A stretch of DNA of 64,000 nucleotides from Agrococcus sediminis. Its GTDB lineage: Bacteria > Actinomycetota > Actinomycetes > Actinomycetales > Microbacteriaceae. Below are positions 9,433-17,808 of the stretch, piece by piece. Under the pieces are notes generated by a model. That model worked only from the letters and a program-made list of their open reading frames with translations. It was not told the origin of the DNA and did no database searches. The stretch covers positions 1 through 64,000 of the forward strand of contig NZ_VOIR01000013.1 of NCBI RefSeq assembly GCF_007923295.1, given 5' to 3'. Made by a program: the position numbers and the translations under genes. Numbering within the stretch: position 1 is the first letter of the stretch; each line of letters starts with the position of its first letter.

Positions 9433-10209
9433 TCAGGCCGCCGCGATCGTCGCGATCAGCGCCGGCGCGGCGAGCCCTGCGAGCACGCCGCCGATGATCG
9501 GGCCGGCGACCGGGATCCACGAGTAGCCCCAGTCGCTGTCGCCCTTGCCGCGGATCGGCAGCACCGCGTGCGCGATGCGCGGTCCGAGGTCGCGGGCGGG
9601 GTTGATGGCGTACCCGGTGGGTCCACCGAGCGAGGCGCCGATGCCGACGACGAGGAGCGCCACAGGGAGTGCGCCGAGCGCGGCGAGGCCGGCGGGCACG
9701 CCGTCCTCCGTGCCGTTCTGCGCGCCGAAGCCGATCACGACGAAGACCAGCACGAAGGTGCCGATGATCTCGGTGATCAGGTTCCAGCCGGTGTTGCGGA
9801 TGCCGGGGCCGGTCGAGAAGGTGCCGAGCTTGGCGCCCGGGTCCTCCTCGATGTCGAAGTGCTGCTTGTAGGCCAGCCAGCAGAGCACGGCGCCGAGGAA
9901 GGCGCCGAGGAACTGGCCGCCGAGGTAGGCCGGGAGCGCCGCCCAGTTGTACTCCGCGCCCGTCGCGAGGGAGTTCGCGAGCAGGCCGAAGGTCACGGCC
10001 GGGTTGATGTGCGCGCCCGAGTAGATGGAGACGGTGACACCGGCGAACACCGCGAGGCCCCAGCCGAAGTTGATCATCAGGAAGCCGCCGCCGAAGCCCT
10101 TGTTGCCCTTCAGCACCACGTTGGCGACCACGCCGCAGCCGAGCAGGACGAGCATCGCGGTGCCCACCAGCTCGGACAGGAAAATCAGACCGATGTTCGG
10201 ATCGTCCAC
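9433..10209 (-). CDS. glpF: Aquaglyceroporin (glycerol uptake facilitator)
   Basis: A 258-residue MIP-family channel that lets glycerol cross the membrane by facilitated diffusion. Both pore motifs are present: the first NPA in [12 protein letters not shown] (about residue 70) and the second in [11 protein letters not shown] (about residue 202); Arg after the second NPA is the selectivity-filter residue. Six membrane helices are visible, and the longer GlpF-type loop before the second NPA is present. The start is GTG ([11 protein letters not shown]). It diverges from dhaK over a 187-bp shared control region and is followed by glpK. Confidence 0.96.
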   Translation of the reverse strand: MDDPNIGLIFLSELVGTAMLVLLGCGVVANVVLKGNKGFGGGFLMINFGWGLAVFAGVTVSIYSGAHINPAVTFGLLANSLATGAEYNWAALPAYLGGQFLGAFLGAVLCWLAYKQHFDIEEDPGAKLGTFSTGPGIRNTGWNLITEIIGTFVLVFVVIGFGAQNGTEDGVPAGLAALGALPVALLVVGIGASLGGPTGYAINPARDLGPRIAHAVLPIRGKGDSDWGYSWIPVAGPIIGGVLAGLAAPALIATIAAA

Positions 10210-10396
10210 AGGACCCTGCTTTCTCGTCCACGGGCCTCATCGCCCGTACCGCCCGCTCGGGTGGTATCGCCACTGTAACCAGCAATGGGTTGGCTGTGTG
10301 GAGTCGATTGGAGGATGTCTCAGATGATCCGTCGAGTTTCCAGCGGTCGAGGCGTAGCGTGAGCACAGACCCGCTGTCGTCCGAAGGAGAGCCACC
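10210..10396. promoter_or_regulatory. Shared control region between glpF and dhaKLM
   Basis: A 187-bp divergent intergenic region that must hold promoters for glpF (minus) and dhaK (plus). It is less GC-rich than its surroundings around 10260-10330. The dhaK ribosome binding site GAAGGAG is clear at about 10381-10388. I see no convincing operator; short arms such as AACC(7)GGTT near 10277 are too weak to call. Confidence 0.5.
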
Positions 10397-11401
<1,005 letters not shown>

Positions 11402-11402
11402 G

Positions 11403-12032
11403 GTGGCCGAGCAGCACCTCGACGGCGCCTGGACGCGACGCTGGATCGAGGCGGTCGCCGCCGCGGTCTCGAGCCGCAAGGCCGAGCTCACGGCGCTCGA
11501 CCGCGCGATCGGCGACGCCGACCACGGCGAGAACCTCGACCGCGGCTTCCAGGCGGTCCTCGGCAAGCTCGACGCGCTCGACGACGGCGCGACGCCCGGC
11601 GCCGTGCTGAAGCTCGTCGCCACGACGCTCATCTCGACGGTCGGCGGCGCCGCCGGTCCGCTCTACGGCACCGCGTTCCTCAAGGGCGCGATGGCGGCGG
11701 GCGAGCGCGACGCGCTCGATGCCGCGGGCCTCGTCGAGGTGCTCACCGCCGCGCGCGACGGCATCGTCGCGCGGGGCAAGGCCGAGCTGCAGGACAAGAC
11801 GATGGTGGATGCGTGGACGCCGGCCGTCGACGCCGCCGCGGCAGCGGGCGACGACGTGCGCGCCGTGCTCGAGGCGGCCGCGGAGGCCGCCCAGGCCGGA
11901 GCCGTCGCCACCGAGCCGCTCGTCGCCCACAAGGGGCGCGCCTCGTACCTCGGGGAGCGGGCGATCGGGCACCGCGACCCGGGCGCCGAGTCGACCGCGC
12001 TCATGCTGCGCGCCGCCGCGGAGACGCGGTGA
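11403..12032 (+). CDS. dhaL: Dihydroxyacetone kinase subunit DhaL
   Basis: A 209-residue ADP-binding subunit that carries the phosphoryl group from DhaM to dihydroxyacetone held by DhaK. The Mg-ADP site [13 protein letters not shown] (about residues 36-48) has the three conserved Asp/His positions, and [16 protein letters not shown] and [20 protein letters not shown] are standard family segments. The start is GTG. Its stop overlaps the dhaM start as GTGA. The pairing with DhaM indicates the PEP/PTS-dependent rather than the ATP-dependent form. Confidence 0.97.
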   Translation: MAEQHLDGAWTRRWIEAVAAAVSSRKAELTALDRAIGDADHGENLDRGFQAVLGKLDALDDGATPGAVLKLVATTLISTVGGAAGPLYGTAFLKGAMAAGERDALDAAGLVEVLTAARDGIVARGKAELQDKTMVDAWTPAVDAAAAAGDDVRAVLEAAAEAAQAGAVATEPLVAHKGRASYLGERAIGHRDPGAESTALMLRAAAETR

Positions 12033-12694
12033 CCGTCGGGCTCGTCGTCGTCTCGCACTCCGCCCGGATCGCGGAGGGGGTGGTCGAGCTCGCGGCGCAG
12101 ATGGCGCCGAGCGTGACGATCGCGGCCGCCGGCGGCACCGACGACGGTGGCATCGGCACGAGCTTCGACCGCATCCAGGCGGCGCTCGCCGAGGCGGAGT
12201 CCGGCGACGGCGTCGTGGTGCTGTGCGACCTGGGCTCTGCCGTGCTCACGGCCGAGACCGCCCTCGAGCTCGCGGAGGCGCCCGAGCGCATCCGCATCGC
12301 CGACGCGCCGATCGTCGAGGGCGCGGTCGCCGCCGCGGTCGCCGCCGAGTCGGGCGACGGGCTCGACGCGGTCGTCGCCGCCGCCGAGGCGCGGCAGGCG
12401 GAGGCCGCGCCCCCGCAGGCGGGCGACGAGCCCGCGGGCGAGGCGCAGCGCCTCGAGCTCGTGCTCGAGAACGAGCACGGGCTGCACGCCCGCCCGGCTG
12501 CCGAGCTCGTGCGCACGGCGAGCGGCTTCGACGCCGCCGTCACCGTCGAGGGCGTCGACGCGAAGAGCATGCTGCGCGTGCTCGCGCTCGGGCTCGATCG
12601 CGGCTCGCGCGTCGTGTTCGAGGCGACGGGCCCCGACGCCCGCGACGCGCTCGCCGCGATCGAGGCGCTCGCGCGGAACCGCTTCGGGGAGTAG
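12029..12694 (+). CDS. dhaM: DhaM phosphotransfer protein with fused HPr domain
   Basis: A 221-residue phosphodonor for DhaL. Residues 1-120 form a mannose-type EIIA domain with the phosphorylated His10 in VVSHSARIAEG and the GGTDDGGIGTS loop. After an Ala/Pro-rich linker (about 121-140) comes an HPr domain with active His153 in HGLHARPAAELV and the regulatory-type Ser in KSMLRVLALG. E. coli DhaM has a further enzyme I-like part, which is missing here. Phosphate must therefore come from a general PTS enzyme I, or from that enzyme through this HPr domain. No enzyme I gene is in the window. The GTG start overlaps the dhaL stop. Confidence 0.93.
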   Translation: MTVGLVVVSHSARIAEGVVELAAQMAPSVTIAAAGGTDDGGIGTSFDRIQAALAEAESGDGVVVLCDLGSAVLTAETALELAEAPERIRIADAPIVEGAVAAAVAAESGDGLDAVVAAAEARQAEAAPPQAGDEPAGEAQRLELVLENEHGLHARPAAELVRTASGFDAAVTVEGVDAKSMLRVLALGLDRGSRVVFEATGPDARDALAAIEALARNRFGE

Positions 12695-12700
12695 CCCGGC

Positions 12701-12991
12701 TCAGCCGGTGACGTGCACCGCGAACTCGTCGGCGGCGGCACGCGCGCGCACGAACGAGCAGAGCGGCCGCACGCGCTTGCCGTCGGCGATGGTGGCGCGC
12801 AGCGCCGCATCGACGAGCTGCGAGCCGACGCCGCGCCCGCCGAACGACGGGTCGACCTCGGTGTGCACGAAGGAGCGCACCCCGTCGGCGTCGCGGTAGT
12901 CGGCGAAGCCCGCGAGGGCGCCGTCCAGGTGCGCCTCGAACCGGCGCGCCTCGGCGTTGTCGACGATCTCGATCTGCTGCTGCTGGTCCAT
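12701..12991 (-). CDS. Small GNAT-fold N-acetyltransferase
   Basis: A 96-residue single-domain protein of the short YjdJ-type acetyltransferase group. The acetyl-CoA loop is GGRGVGSQLV, and the C-terminal PLCSFVRA segment with a conserved Cys is typical of this group. I choose ATG 12991 (MDQQQQ) because a TAGCGT box (12999-13004, minus) ends seven bases before it, suggesting a leaderless transcript; a start three codons earlier is possible. The gene is divergent from the EamA transporter and convergent with dhaM. The substrate is unknown. Confidence 0.8.
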   Translation of the reverse strand: MDQQQQIEIVDNAEARRFEAHLDGALAGFADYRDADGVRSFVHTEVDPSFGGRGVGSQLVDAALRATIADGKRVRPLCSFVRARAAADEFAVHVTG

Positions 12992-13022
12992 GGCGGTCAC
13001 GCTACCGCCCTAGGCTGATCCG

Positions 13023-13952
13023 GTGGCAGCGACAGGGACGACTCGGCTCGCGACCGCGCTGCTCGTGGCCCTGACGATCGTGTGGGGCTCGACCTTCTTC
13101 CTCATCCGCGACCTCGTGCAGCACGTGCCGTCGCTCGACTTCCTCGGCGTGCGGTTCCTGCTCGCCGCCGTCGTCATGACGCTCATCGCATGGCGGTCGA
13201 TCGCCCGGCTCGGGCGACCGCTGCTGCTGCGCTCGGCCGCGCTCGGCGGCCTCTACACCGCCGCGCAGATCCTGCAGACGATCGGCCTCGAGACGACCCC
13301 CGCATCCGTCTCCGGGTTCCTCACCGGCCTGTACGTCGTGCTCACGCCGCTCATCGCCGCGCTCGCGCTGCGCCACCGCATCGAGCGCAGCACCTGGGTC
13401 GCGGTCGCCGTCGCCGCCGCGGGCCTCGTCGTGCTCACCCTCACCGGCATCTCGTTCGGCGTCGGCGAGGCGCTCACGCTCGGCGGGGCGCTCGCCTACG
13501 CGCTCCACATCATCGCCACCGCGCGTTGGGCCACGACCGAGCACGCGCTCGGCATCTCGATCGTGCAGCTGTGGGTCATCGGGCTCGTATGCCTCGCCGG
13601 CGGCGCGCCCGACGGCATCACGCTGCCCGACACCGGCGGCCAGTGGCTGTCGATGGCGTACATGGTCGTCTTCGCCTCGATCGGCGCCATGTGGGTGCAG
13701 ACGTGGGCGCAGGCGCAGATCAGCGCCACCCGGGCCGCGGTCATCATGACCGCCGAGCCGGTGTGGGCGACGGCGTTCGCGATCGCGTTCGGCGGCGAGC
13801 AGCTCACCTGGCGGCTGCTCGTCGGCGGCGGCATGATCCTCGGCGCCATGTACGCCGTCGAGCTGCTCGCCGCGCGCCGGCACGCGACCGCGACGCGCGA
13901 CGAGACGCCGACGGGCGCGATCGACGCGCCCGTGCGCATGCCGGGGGAGTAG
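13023..13952 (+). CDS. DMT-superfamily transporter (EamA family)
   Basis: A 309-residue inner-membrane protein with ten predicted helices in two repeats, the EamA layout of metabolite and drug exporters. Family marks are VWGSTFFLIRD at the first helix and the RAAVIMTAEPVWATAFA motif at the start of the last repeat. The GTG start stands six bases after a TAGGCT box (13011-13016), so the message is probably leaderless. The transported compound cannot be inferred. A LysR gene follows in the same direction after 35 bases and could regulate it. Confidence 0.87.
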   Translation: MAATGTTRLATALLVALTIVWGSTFFLIRDLVQHVPSLDFLGVRFLLAAVVMTLIAWRSIARLGRPLLLRSAALGGLYTAAQILQTIGLETTPASVSGFLTGLYVVLTPLIAALALRHRIERSTWVAVAVAAAGLVVLTLTGISFGVGEALTLGGALAYALHIIATARWATTEHALGISIVQLWVIGLVCLAGGAPDGITLPDTGGQWLSMAYMVVFASIGAMWVQTWAQAQISATRAAVIMTAEPVWATAFAIAFGGEQLTWRLLVGGGMILGAMYAVELLAARRHATATRDETPTGAIDAPVRMPGE

Positions 13953-13987
13953 CGGCCGCGCCAGCAGACGTGCGGCATGCTTGACCC

Positions 13988-14884
13988 ATGCAGCTGGACC
14001 CGCGACGCATCCTGATCTTCCGCACCGTCGCGCGCGAGGGCTCCGTCTCGGGCGGGGCGCGCGCGCTCGGGTGGACGCAGCCCGCCGTGAGCCAGCACAT
14101 CCGGCTGCTCGAGGAGGAGGTCGGCCAGGCGCTGCTGCTGCGCTCGTCGACCGGCGTCACGCTCACCGAGGCCGGCCAGCGGCTGCTGCGCCACGCCGAC
14201 GGCATCGCGGGGCTGCTGGGCTCCGCCGAGGCGGAGCTCGCGTCGCTCGCCGAGGGCGCCGGCACGGTCACCATCGCCGCGTTCCCGTCGGCGCTCGCCG
14301 ACTTCGTGCCCCGCGCGATCGCGGCGGCGCGGGTCGCCGTGCCGGGCCTCACGGCCCGCGTCATCGAGGTCGAGCCGCCCGAGGCGATCGAGGCGGTGCT
14401 CGCCGGAGACGCCGACGTCGCGGTCGCCTTCGAGTACGACGAGCTGCACGACGAGGTGCAGCTCGCGCGCATCGAGCTCGGCCCCGACCCCTCGCGCATC
14501 GTGCTGCCGCGCGACCACCCGCTCGCCGACGGCCGCCCTGTCGACATCGGCGACCTCGCGAGCGCCGACTGGGTGGGCGGCTGCGAGCGCTGCCGGTCGC
14601 ACCTCGAGGCCCTCGCCGCTGACGCCGGCTTCGCCCCGCGCATCCAGTTCGAGACCGACGACTTCGTCGCGGCGCAGTCGTTCGTCGCCGCCACCGGCTC
14701 CGTCACGCTGCTGCCCGACATGGCGCTGCGGGTGCTCACGCGCGACGACGTGGTGGTGGCGCCGCTCGCCGACGGCTCAGGCCGGACCGTCTCCCTGCGC
14801 CACCGCCACGGTGCGGAGCGCGTTCCCGCGGTGCAGACCGTGCTCGACGCCATGCAGCGGCTCTGGAGCGAGCGCGTCGGCTGA
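13988..14884 (+). CDS. LysR-family transcriptional regulator
   Basis: A 298-residue regulator. An N-terminal winged helix-turn-helix spans residues 5-65 (FRTVAREGSVSGGARALG, TQPAVSQHIRLLEEE, LTEAGQRLL). The effector-binding domain follows from about residue 90. A C-E-R-C pair near residue 200 is notable: two cysteines three apart in GGCERCRSH, of possible redox or metal relevance, though this is inference. The last 108 bases overlap the 3' end of the racemase gene on the other strand. Target genes are unknown; the upstream transporter is a candidate. Confidence 0.9.
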   Translation: MQLDPRRILIFRTVAREGSVSGGARALGWTQPAVSQHIRLLEEEVGQALLLRSSTGVTLTEAGQRLLRHADGIAGLLGSAEAELASLAEGAGTVTIAAFPSALADFVPRAIAAARVAVPGLTARVIEVEPPEAIEAVLAGDADVAVAFEYDELHDEVQLARIELGPDPSRIVLPRDHPLADGRPVDIGDLASADWVGGCERCRSHLEALAADAGFAPRIQFETDDFVAAQSFVAATGSVTLLPDMALRVLTRDDVVVAPLADGSGRTVSLRHRHGAERVPAVQTVLDAMQRLWSERVG

Positions 14885-15613
14885 CGCCTCGCCGAGCGCG
14901 ATCCGCGCGAGGGCGGCCGCGTGCTGCTCGCACGAGTCGATGAGCGGCACGCGCGCGTCGCTCGCGTCGACGAGCAGCATGATCTCGGTGCAGGCGAGCA
15001 CGATCGCCTCGGCGCCCGCGTCGGCGAGCGCGGCGAAGGCGTCGCGGAAGGCCGCGCGCGACGCCTCCGTCACGACGCCGCGCGTGAGCTCGTCGAAGAC
15101 CATGCGGTCGAGCTCGACCTGCGCGGATGCGTCGGGCACGACGGCGCGGATGCCGTGCGCGGCGAGGCGGTGGGCGTAGAAGCGCTCCGACATGACCCAG
15201 CGCGTGCCGACGATGCCGAGCGTGCGAGCGCCGACCGCGCGTGCCGCGTGCGCGACGGCGTCGGCGATGTGCACGAGCGGCACCCCGATGGCGGCCTCGA
15301 CCTCGGGCGCCACCTTGTGCATGAGGTTCGTCGCGATCGCGATCGAGCCGGCGCCCGCGCGCTCGAGGGCCGCCGCCTCGCGGGCGAGGATCGCCGCGGC
15401 GCCCGGCCAGTCCTCGCGCAGCTGGCAGTCGCGCACCTCGGCGAAGTCGACGCTCGCGAGCAGCATGCGGGCGGAGGCGTGGCCGCCGCGCACCGCGGCG
15501 ACCCGCTCGTTGATCGCGCGGTAGTAGTGGGCGGTGGAGTGCCAGCTCATGCCGCCGAGGATGCCGAGGGGTGCGGGGTGCATGCCGTCCACTCCACCAC
15601 CCACAGTGGGCAT
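14777..15613 (-). CDS. Aspartate/glutamate racemase family protein
   Basis: A 278-residue enzyme of the Asp/Glu racemase superfamily. It has LGILGGMSWHSTAHYY at the start, IATNLMHK at the first catalytic position (Thr in place of Cys, as in broad-specificity YgeA-type racemases) and VLACTEIMLL with the second catalytic Cys. Start ATG 15613 has a CAGGCT box six bases upstream; an internal ATG ten codons later is also possible. The family-like part ends near residue 245; the last 30 or so residues are encoded antisense to the LysR gene and look like read-through after loss of an earlier stop. Confidence 0.85.
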   Translation of the reverse strand: MPTVGGGVDGMHPAPLGILGGMSWHSTAHYYRAINERVAAVRGGHASARMLLASVDFAEVRDCQLREDWPGAAAILAREAAALERAGAGSIAIATNLMHKVAPEVEAAIGVPLVHIADAVAHAARAVGARTLGIVGTRWVMSERFYAHRLAAHGIRAVVPDASAQVELDRMVFDELTRGVVTEASRAAFRDAFAALADAGAEAIVLACTEIMLLVDASDARVPLIDSCEQHAAALARIALGEASADALAPEPLHGVEHGLHRGNALRTVAVAQGDGPA

Positions 15614-15653
15614 CAGTCCAGCCTGTGTTGCTCAGCGCTCGGATAACCGTCGC

Positions 15654-16388
15654 TTATACGTCGGCGACGCCGAGCCGGAGGCGCTGCTGCAGGCTGAGCG
15701 CGAGCAGGGCCTGCGCCGCCGCGTACGGGATGAGCACCGCGAACGCGCGCAGCGCATCCGGCATCTCGAGCACGAACAGCCCGAAGCCCTGGATGAGGTC
15801 GGTCGCGAGCAGCAGCAGGCCGCCCACGAGGCCCGGGGTGTCGATGGCGGCGAACGCGGCGAGGCCCGCGAGCACGAGCGCGTACACGAGCACGGGCACG
15901 GCCAAGGGTCCGGCGTTCGCGGCGATCACGGTGCCGGCGAGCAGCGCCACGAACGCGTAGCCGGGCGCAGCCCAGCTCCAGGCGAGCGAGCGCCGCCGCG
16001 TCGGCCACAGCGCCGCGAGGTAGACGAGGTGCCCGGCGAGGAAGAGCCCCAGCAGCACGATCGTGATGGCCGTCGCGGCGCCCAGGCCGTCGCCGAGCGC
16101 GCACAGCACGAGCGCGGCGACGTGCCAGCGGCCCACCGCGTGGCGGAGCGCCCCGATGAGCACGAGCGCCACGGCGATGGGGGTCGCGAGCGCCCACATG
16201 AGCGCCTTGCGCGTGAGCTCGAGCAGCCCGGCGTCGCCGATCTCGAGCCCCAGCAGCAGCGCGGCGCCGACGTTCGCGGCGAGCGCGATGCCCGAGCACC
16301 AGAACGCGAGGCGCAGCGGCCGCGGCACGCCCACCGGCCCGCCCGCGGGCGGCCCGGCGCGCAGGCCTGCGGTCGGCGTGGCGGACAT
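15654..16388 (-). CDS. YhhN-family membrane protein (lysoplasmalogenase-like)
   Basis: A 244-residue protein with about eight hydrophobic helices, matching the YhhN/TMEM86 family; the animal member hydrolyses lysoplasmalogen, while the bacterial role is unsettled. Family features are the GDGLGA segment in helix 3, the GHLVYLAAL segment and the ATDLIQGFGLF helix near the C-terminus (conserved Asp). Start ATG 16388 has an AACGAT sequence six bases upstream. The 40-bp gap to the racemase gene contains nothing recognisable. Confidence 0.75.
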   Translation of the reverse strand: MSATPTAGLRAGPPAGGPVGVPRPLRLAFWCSGIALAANVGAALLLGLEIGDAGLLELTRKALMWALATPIAVALVLIGALRHAVGRWHVAALVLCALGDGLGAATAITIVLLGLFLAGHLVYLAALWPTRRRSLAWSWAAPGYAFVALLAGTVIAANAGPLAVPVLVYALVLAGLAAFAAIDTPGLVGGLLLLATDLIQGFGLFVLEMPDALRAFAVLIPYAAAQALLALSLQQRLRLGVADV

Positions 16389-16479
16389 GCCGCCATCGTT
16401 CCACGCCGAGCGCGGTGGGCGGGGCCGGGCTGTCGCCGTGTCGGCGAGCCGGGTGGGCGGTCGGTGGCAGAGTGTCCGC

Positions 16480-17634
16480 GTGCACGACAACCCGTTCCGG
16501 CCCGGCTTCGGCATCTCGCCGCCCCTGCTCGCCGGCCGCGACGCGCTGCTCGCCGAGTGGCGCGAGGTGCTCGGCCTCGGCGCGTGGTCGCCCTTCCGCG
16601 CCGCGCTCGTCACGGGCATGCGCGGGGTCGGCAAGACGGTGCTGCTCAACGCGGTCGAGGACGAGGCGCGGGGCCGCGGCTGGACGGTCGTGCACGGCAC
16701 GCTGCACGTCGGGCTCGTCGAGGCGCTCGAGCGCGACCGGCTGCCGGCGCTGCTGCAGGCGCAGGATCCCGAGGCCTACGCCCGCGAGCTCACCGGCGTC
16801 ACGCTGCCGCAGCTGGGCGGCGCGACGACCCAGGTGGTGCCGCAGTACCCGCGGGAGCCCCGGCTCGAGAGCATGCTCGCGCGGCTCGTCGAGCTCACCG
16901 AGGCGCGCGGAGCCGGCGTGCTGCTCTCGCTCGACGAGGTCGCCGTCGAGTCGATGCAGGAGCTGCGCCGCATCGCGATCGCGGTGCAGCACCTGCTGCG
17001 CGAGGACCGCCGCGTCGCGATCGTCGCGGCCGGCGTGCCCGCCTCCATCGCCGCTGCGCTCGAGGCCGACGGCCTCACGTTCTTCCGCCGCGCGCAGCAG
17101 GTGCGGCTCGACACCCTCACGCTCGCCGAGGCGCGAGCGGCGATCGCCGAGCCGGTGCGCGCCCACGGCCGCTCCATCGGCGAGGCGGCGCTCGAGCGCG
17201 CGGCGCGCGCGAGCGAGGGCTACCCGTTCCTCGTGCAGACGATCGGCGCCCGCGCGTGGGAGCACCGCCCCGCCGACGACGAGATCACAGCGGATGCGGT
17301 CGAGCACGCCGTCGAGGTCGCCTACGCGACGATGGGCGAGAGCGTCATCGTGCCGGCGCTGCGCGGCCTGTCTGGCCGCGACCGCGACTACCTGCTCGCC
17401 ATGGCCGAGGACGACGGGCCGGCGACCACGGCCGACGTCGCCGAGCGGATGGGCGCGACGAGCGGCAACGCCGGCAGGCAGCGCGCGCGGCTGCTCGATG
17501 CGGGCGTCATCGTCGTGCCCGGGCGGGGACTCGTCGACTTCGCCATCCCGCGCATGCGCGAGCACCTGCGCGAGCATCCGCACGACGCGCAGCTGGGGCT
17601 CCCGACCGCCGCCCGCCGCACGTTCCGCGACTGA
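16480..17634 (+). CDS. ATP-binding protein with AAA-type ATPase core
   Basis: A 384-residue protein. The Walker A motif GMRGVGKT lies at about residues 46-53 and a Walker B-like strand GVLLSLDEV at about 146-154. The C-terminal third resembles a winged-helix domain (DYLLAMAEDDGPATTADVAERMG, then RARLLDAGVIVVPGRG), a layout seen in Orc1/Cdc6-like and STAND-like ATPases. Start GTG 16480 fits FRPGFGISPPLLAGR. It stands alone, between a divergent YhhN gene and a TPP enzyme. Its role is unknown; DNA binding and ATP-driven switching are inferences from the fold. Confidence 0.8.
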   Translation: MHDNPFRPGFGISPPLLAGRDALLAEWREVLGLGAWSPFRAALVTGMRGVGKTVLLNAVEDEARGRGWTVVHGTLHVGLVEALERDRLPALLQAQDPEAYARELTGVTLPQLGGATTQVVPQYPREPRLESMLARLVELTEARGAGVLLSLDEVAVESMQELRRIAIAVQHLLREDRRVAIVAAGVPASIAAALEADGLTFFRRAQQVRLDTLTLAEARAAIAEPVRAHGRSIGEAALERAARASEGYPFLVQTIGARAWEHRPADDEITADAVEHAVEVAYATMGESVIVPALRGLSGRDRDYLLAMAEDDGPATTADVAERMGATSGNAGRQRARLLDAGVIVVPGRGLVDFAIPRMREHLREHPHDAQLGLPTAARRTFRD

Positions 17635-17808
17635 CGCCCGTCGGCTACGCTCATCACGTCAGGCGCCCTCGCGCGCCGGTCTCGAGAAATGGGACCACGC
17701 GCATCCGCGCGCGACACACACGAACCCCATCGTCGAGGTTCCGTGCCACGTCGCGCCGCACCCGCTGCCGCGACCGTGGATGAGCCTCCGTCCCGCCCTG
17801 GAGTGCCC
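17635..17808 (+). promoter_or_regulatory. Leader region with several possible hairpins before the TPP enzyme
   Basis: A 174-base gap that should hold the promoter and 5' leader of the TPP enzyme. It contains GGCGC(6)GCGCC at 17662-17677, a CGCGC/GCGCG hairpin near 17697-17711 and GAACC(10)GGTTC at 17722-17741. The main frame is open through the second half, from ATG 17689, but that translation is Arg/Pro-rich and unlike the family. I recognise no known riboswitch class. Confidence 0.35.

Noticed and set aside
10260-10330. A possible operator between glpF and dhaK (AACC-N7-GGTT)
   Set aside because: The arms are only four bases and imperfectly placed; chance explains them.
13988-14884. The LysR gene as regulator of the dha/glp locus
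   Set aside because: Two unrelated units lie between them and no shared operator is visible; the adjacent transporter is a better guess.
17689-17808. Forty extra N-terminal residues for the TPP enzyme, from ATG 17689
   Set aside because: The translation is Arg/Pro-rich and unlike the family; GTG 17809 has a ribosome binding site and fits the known domain start.
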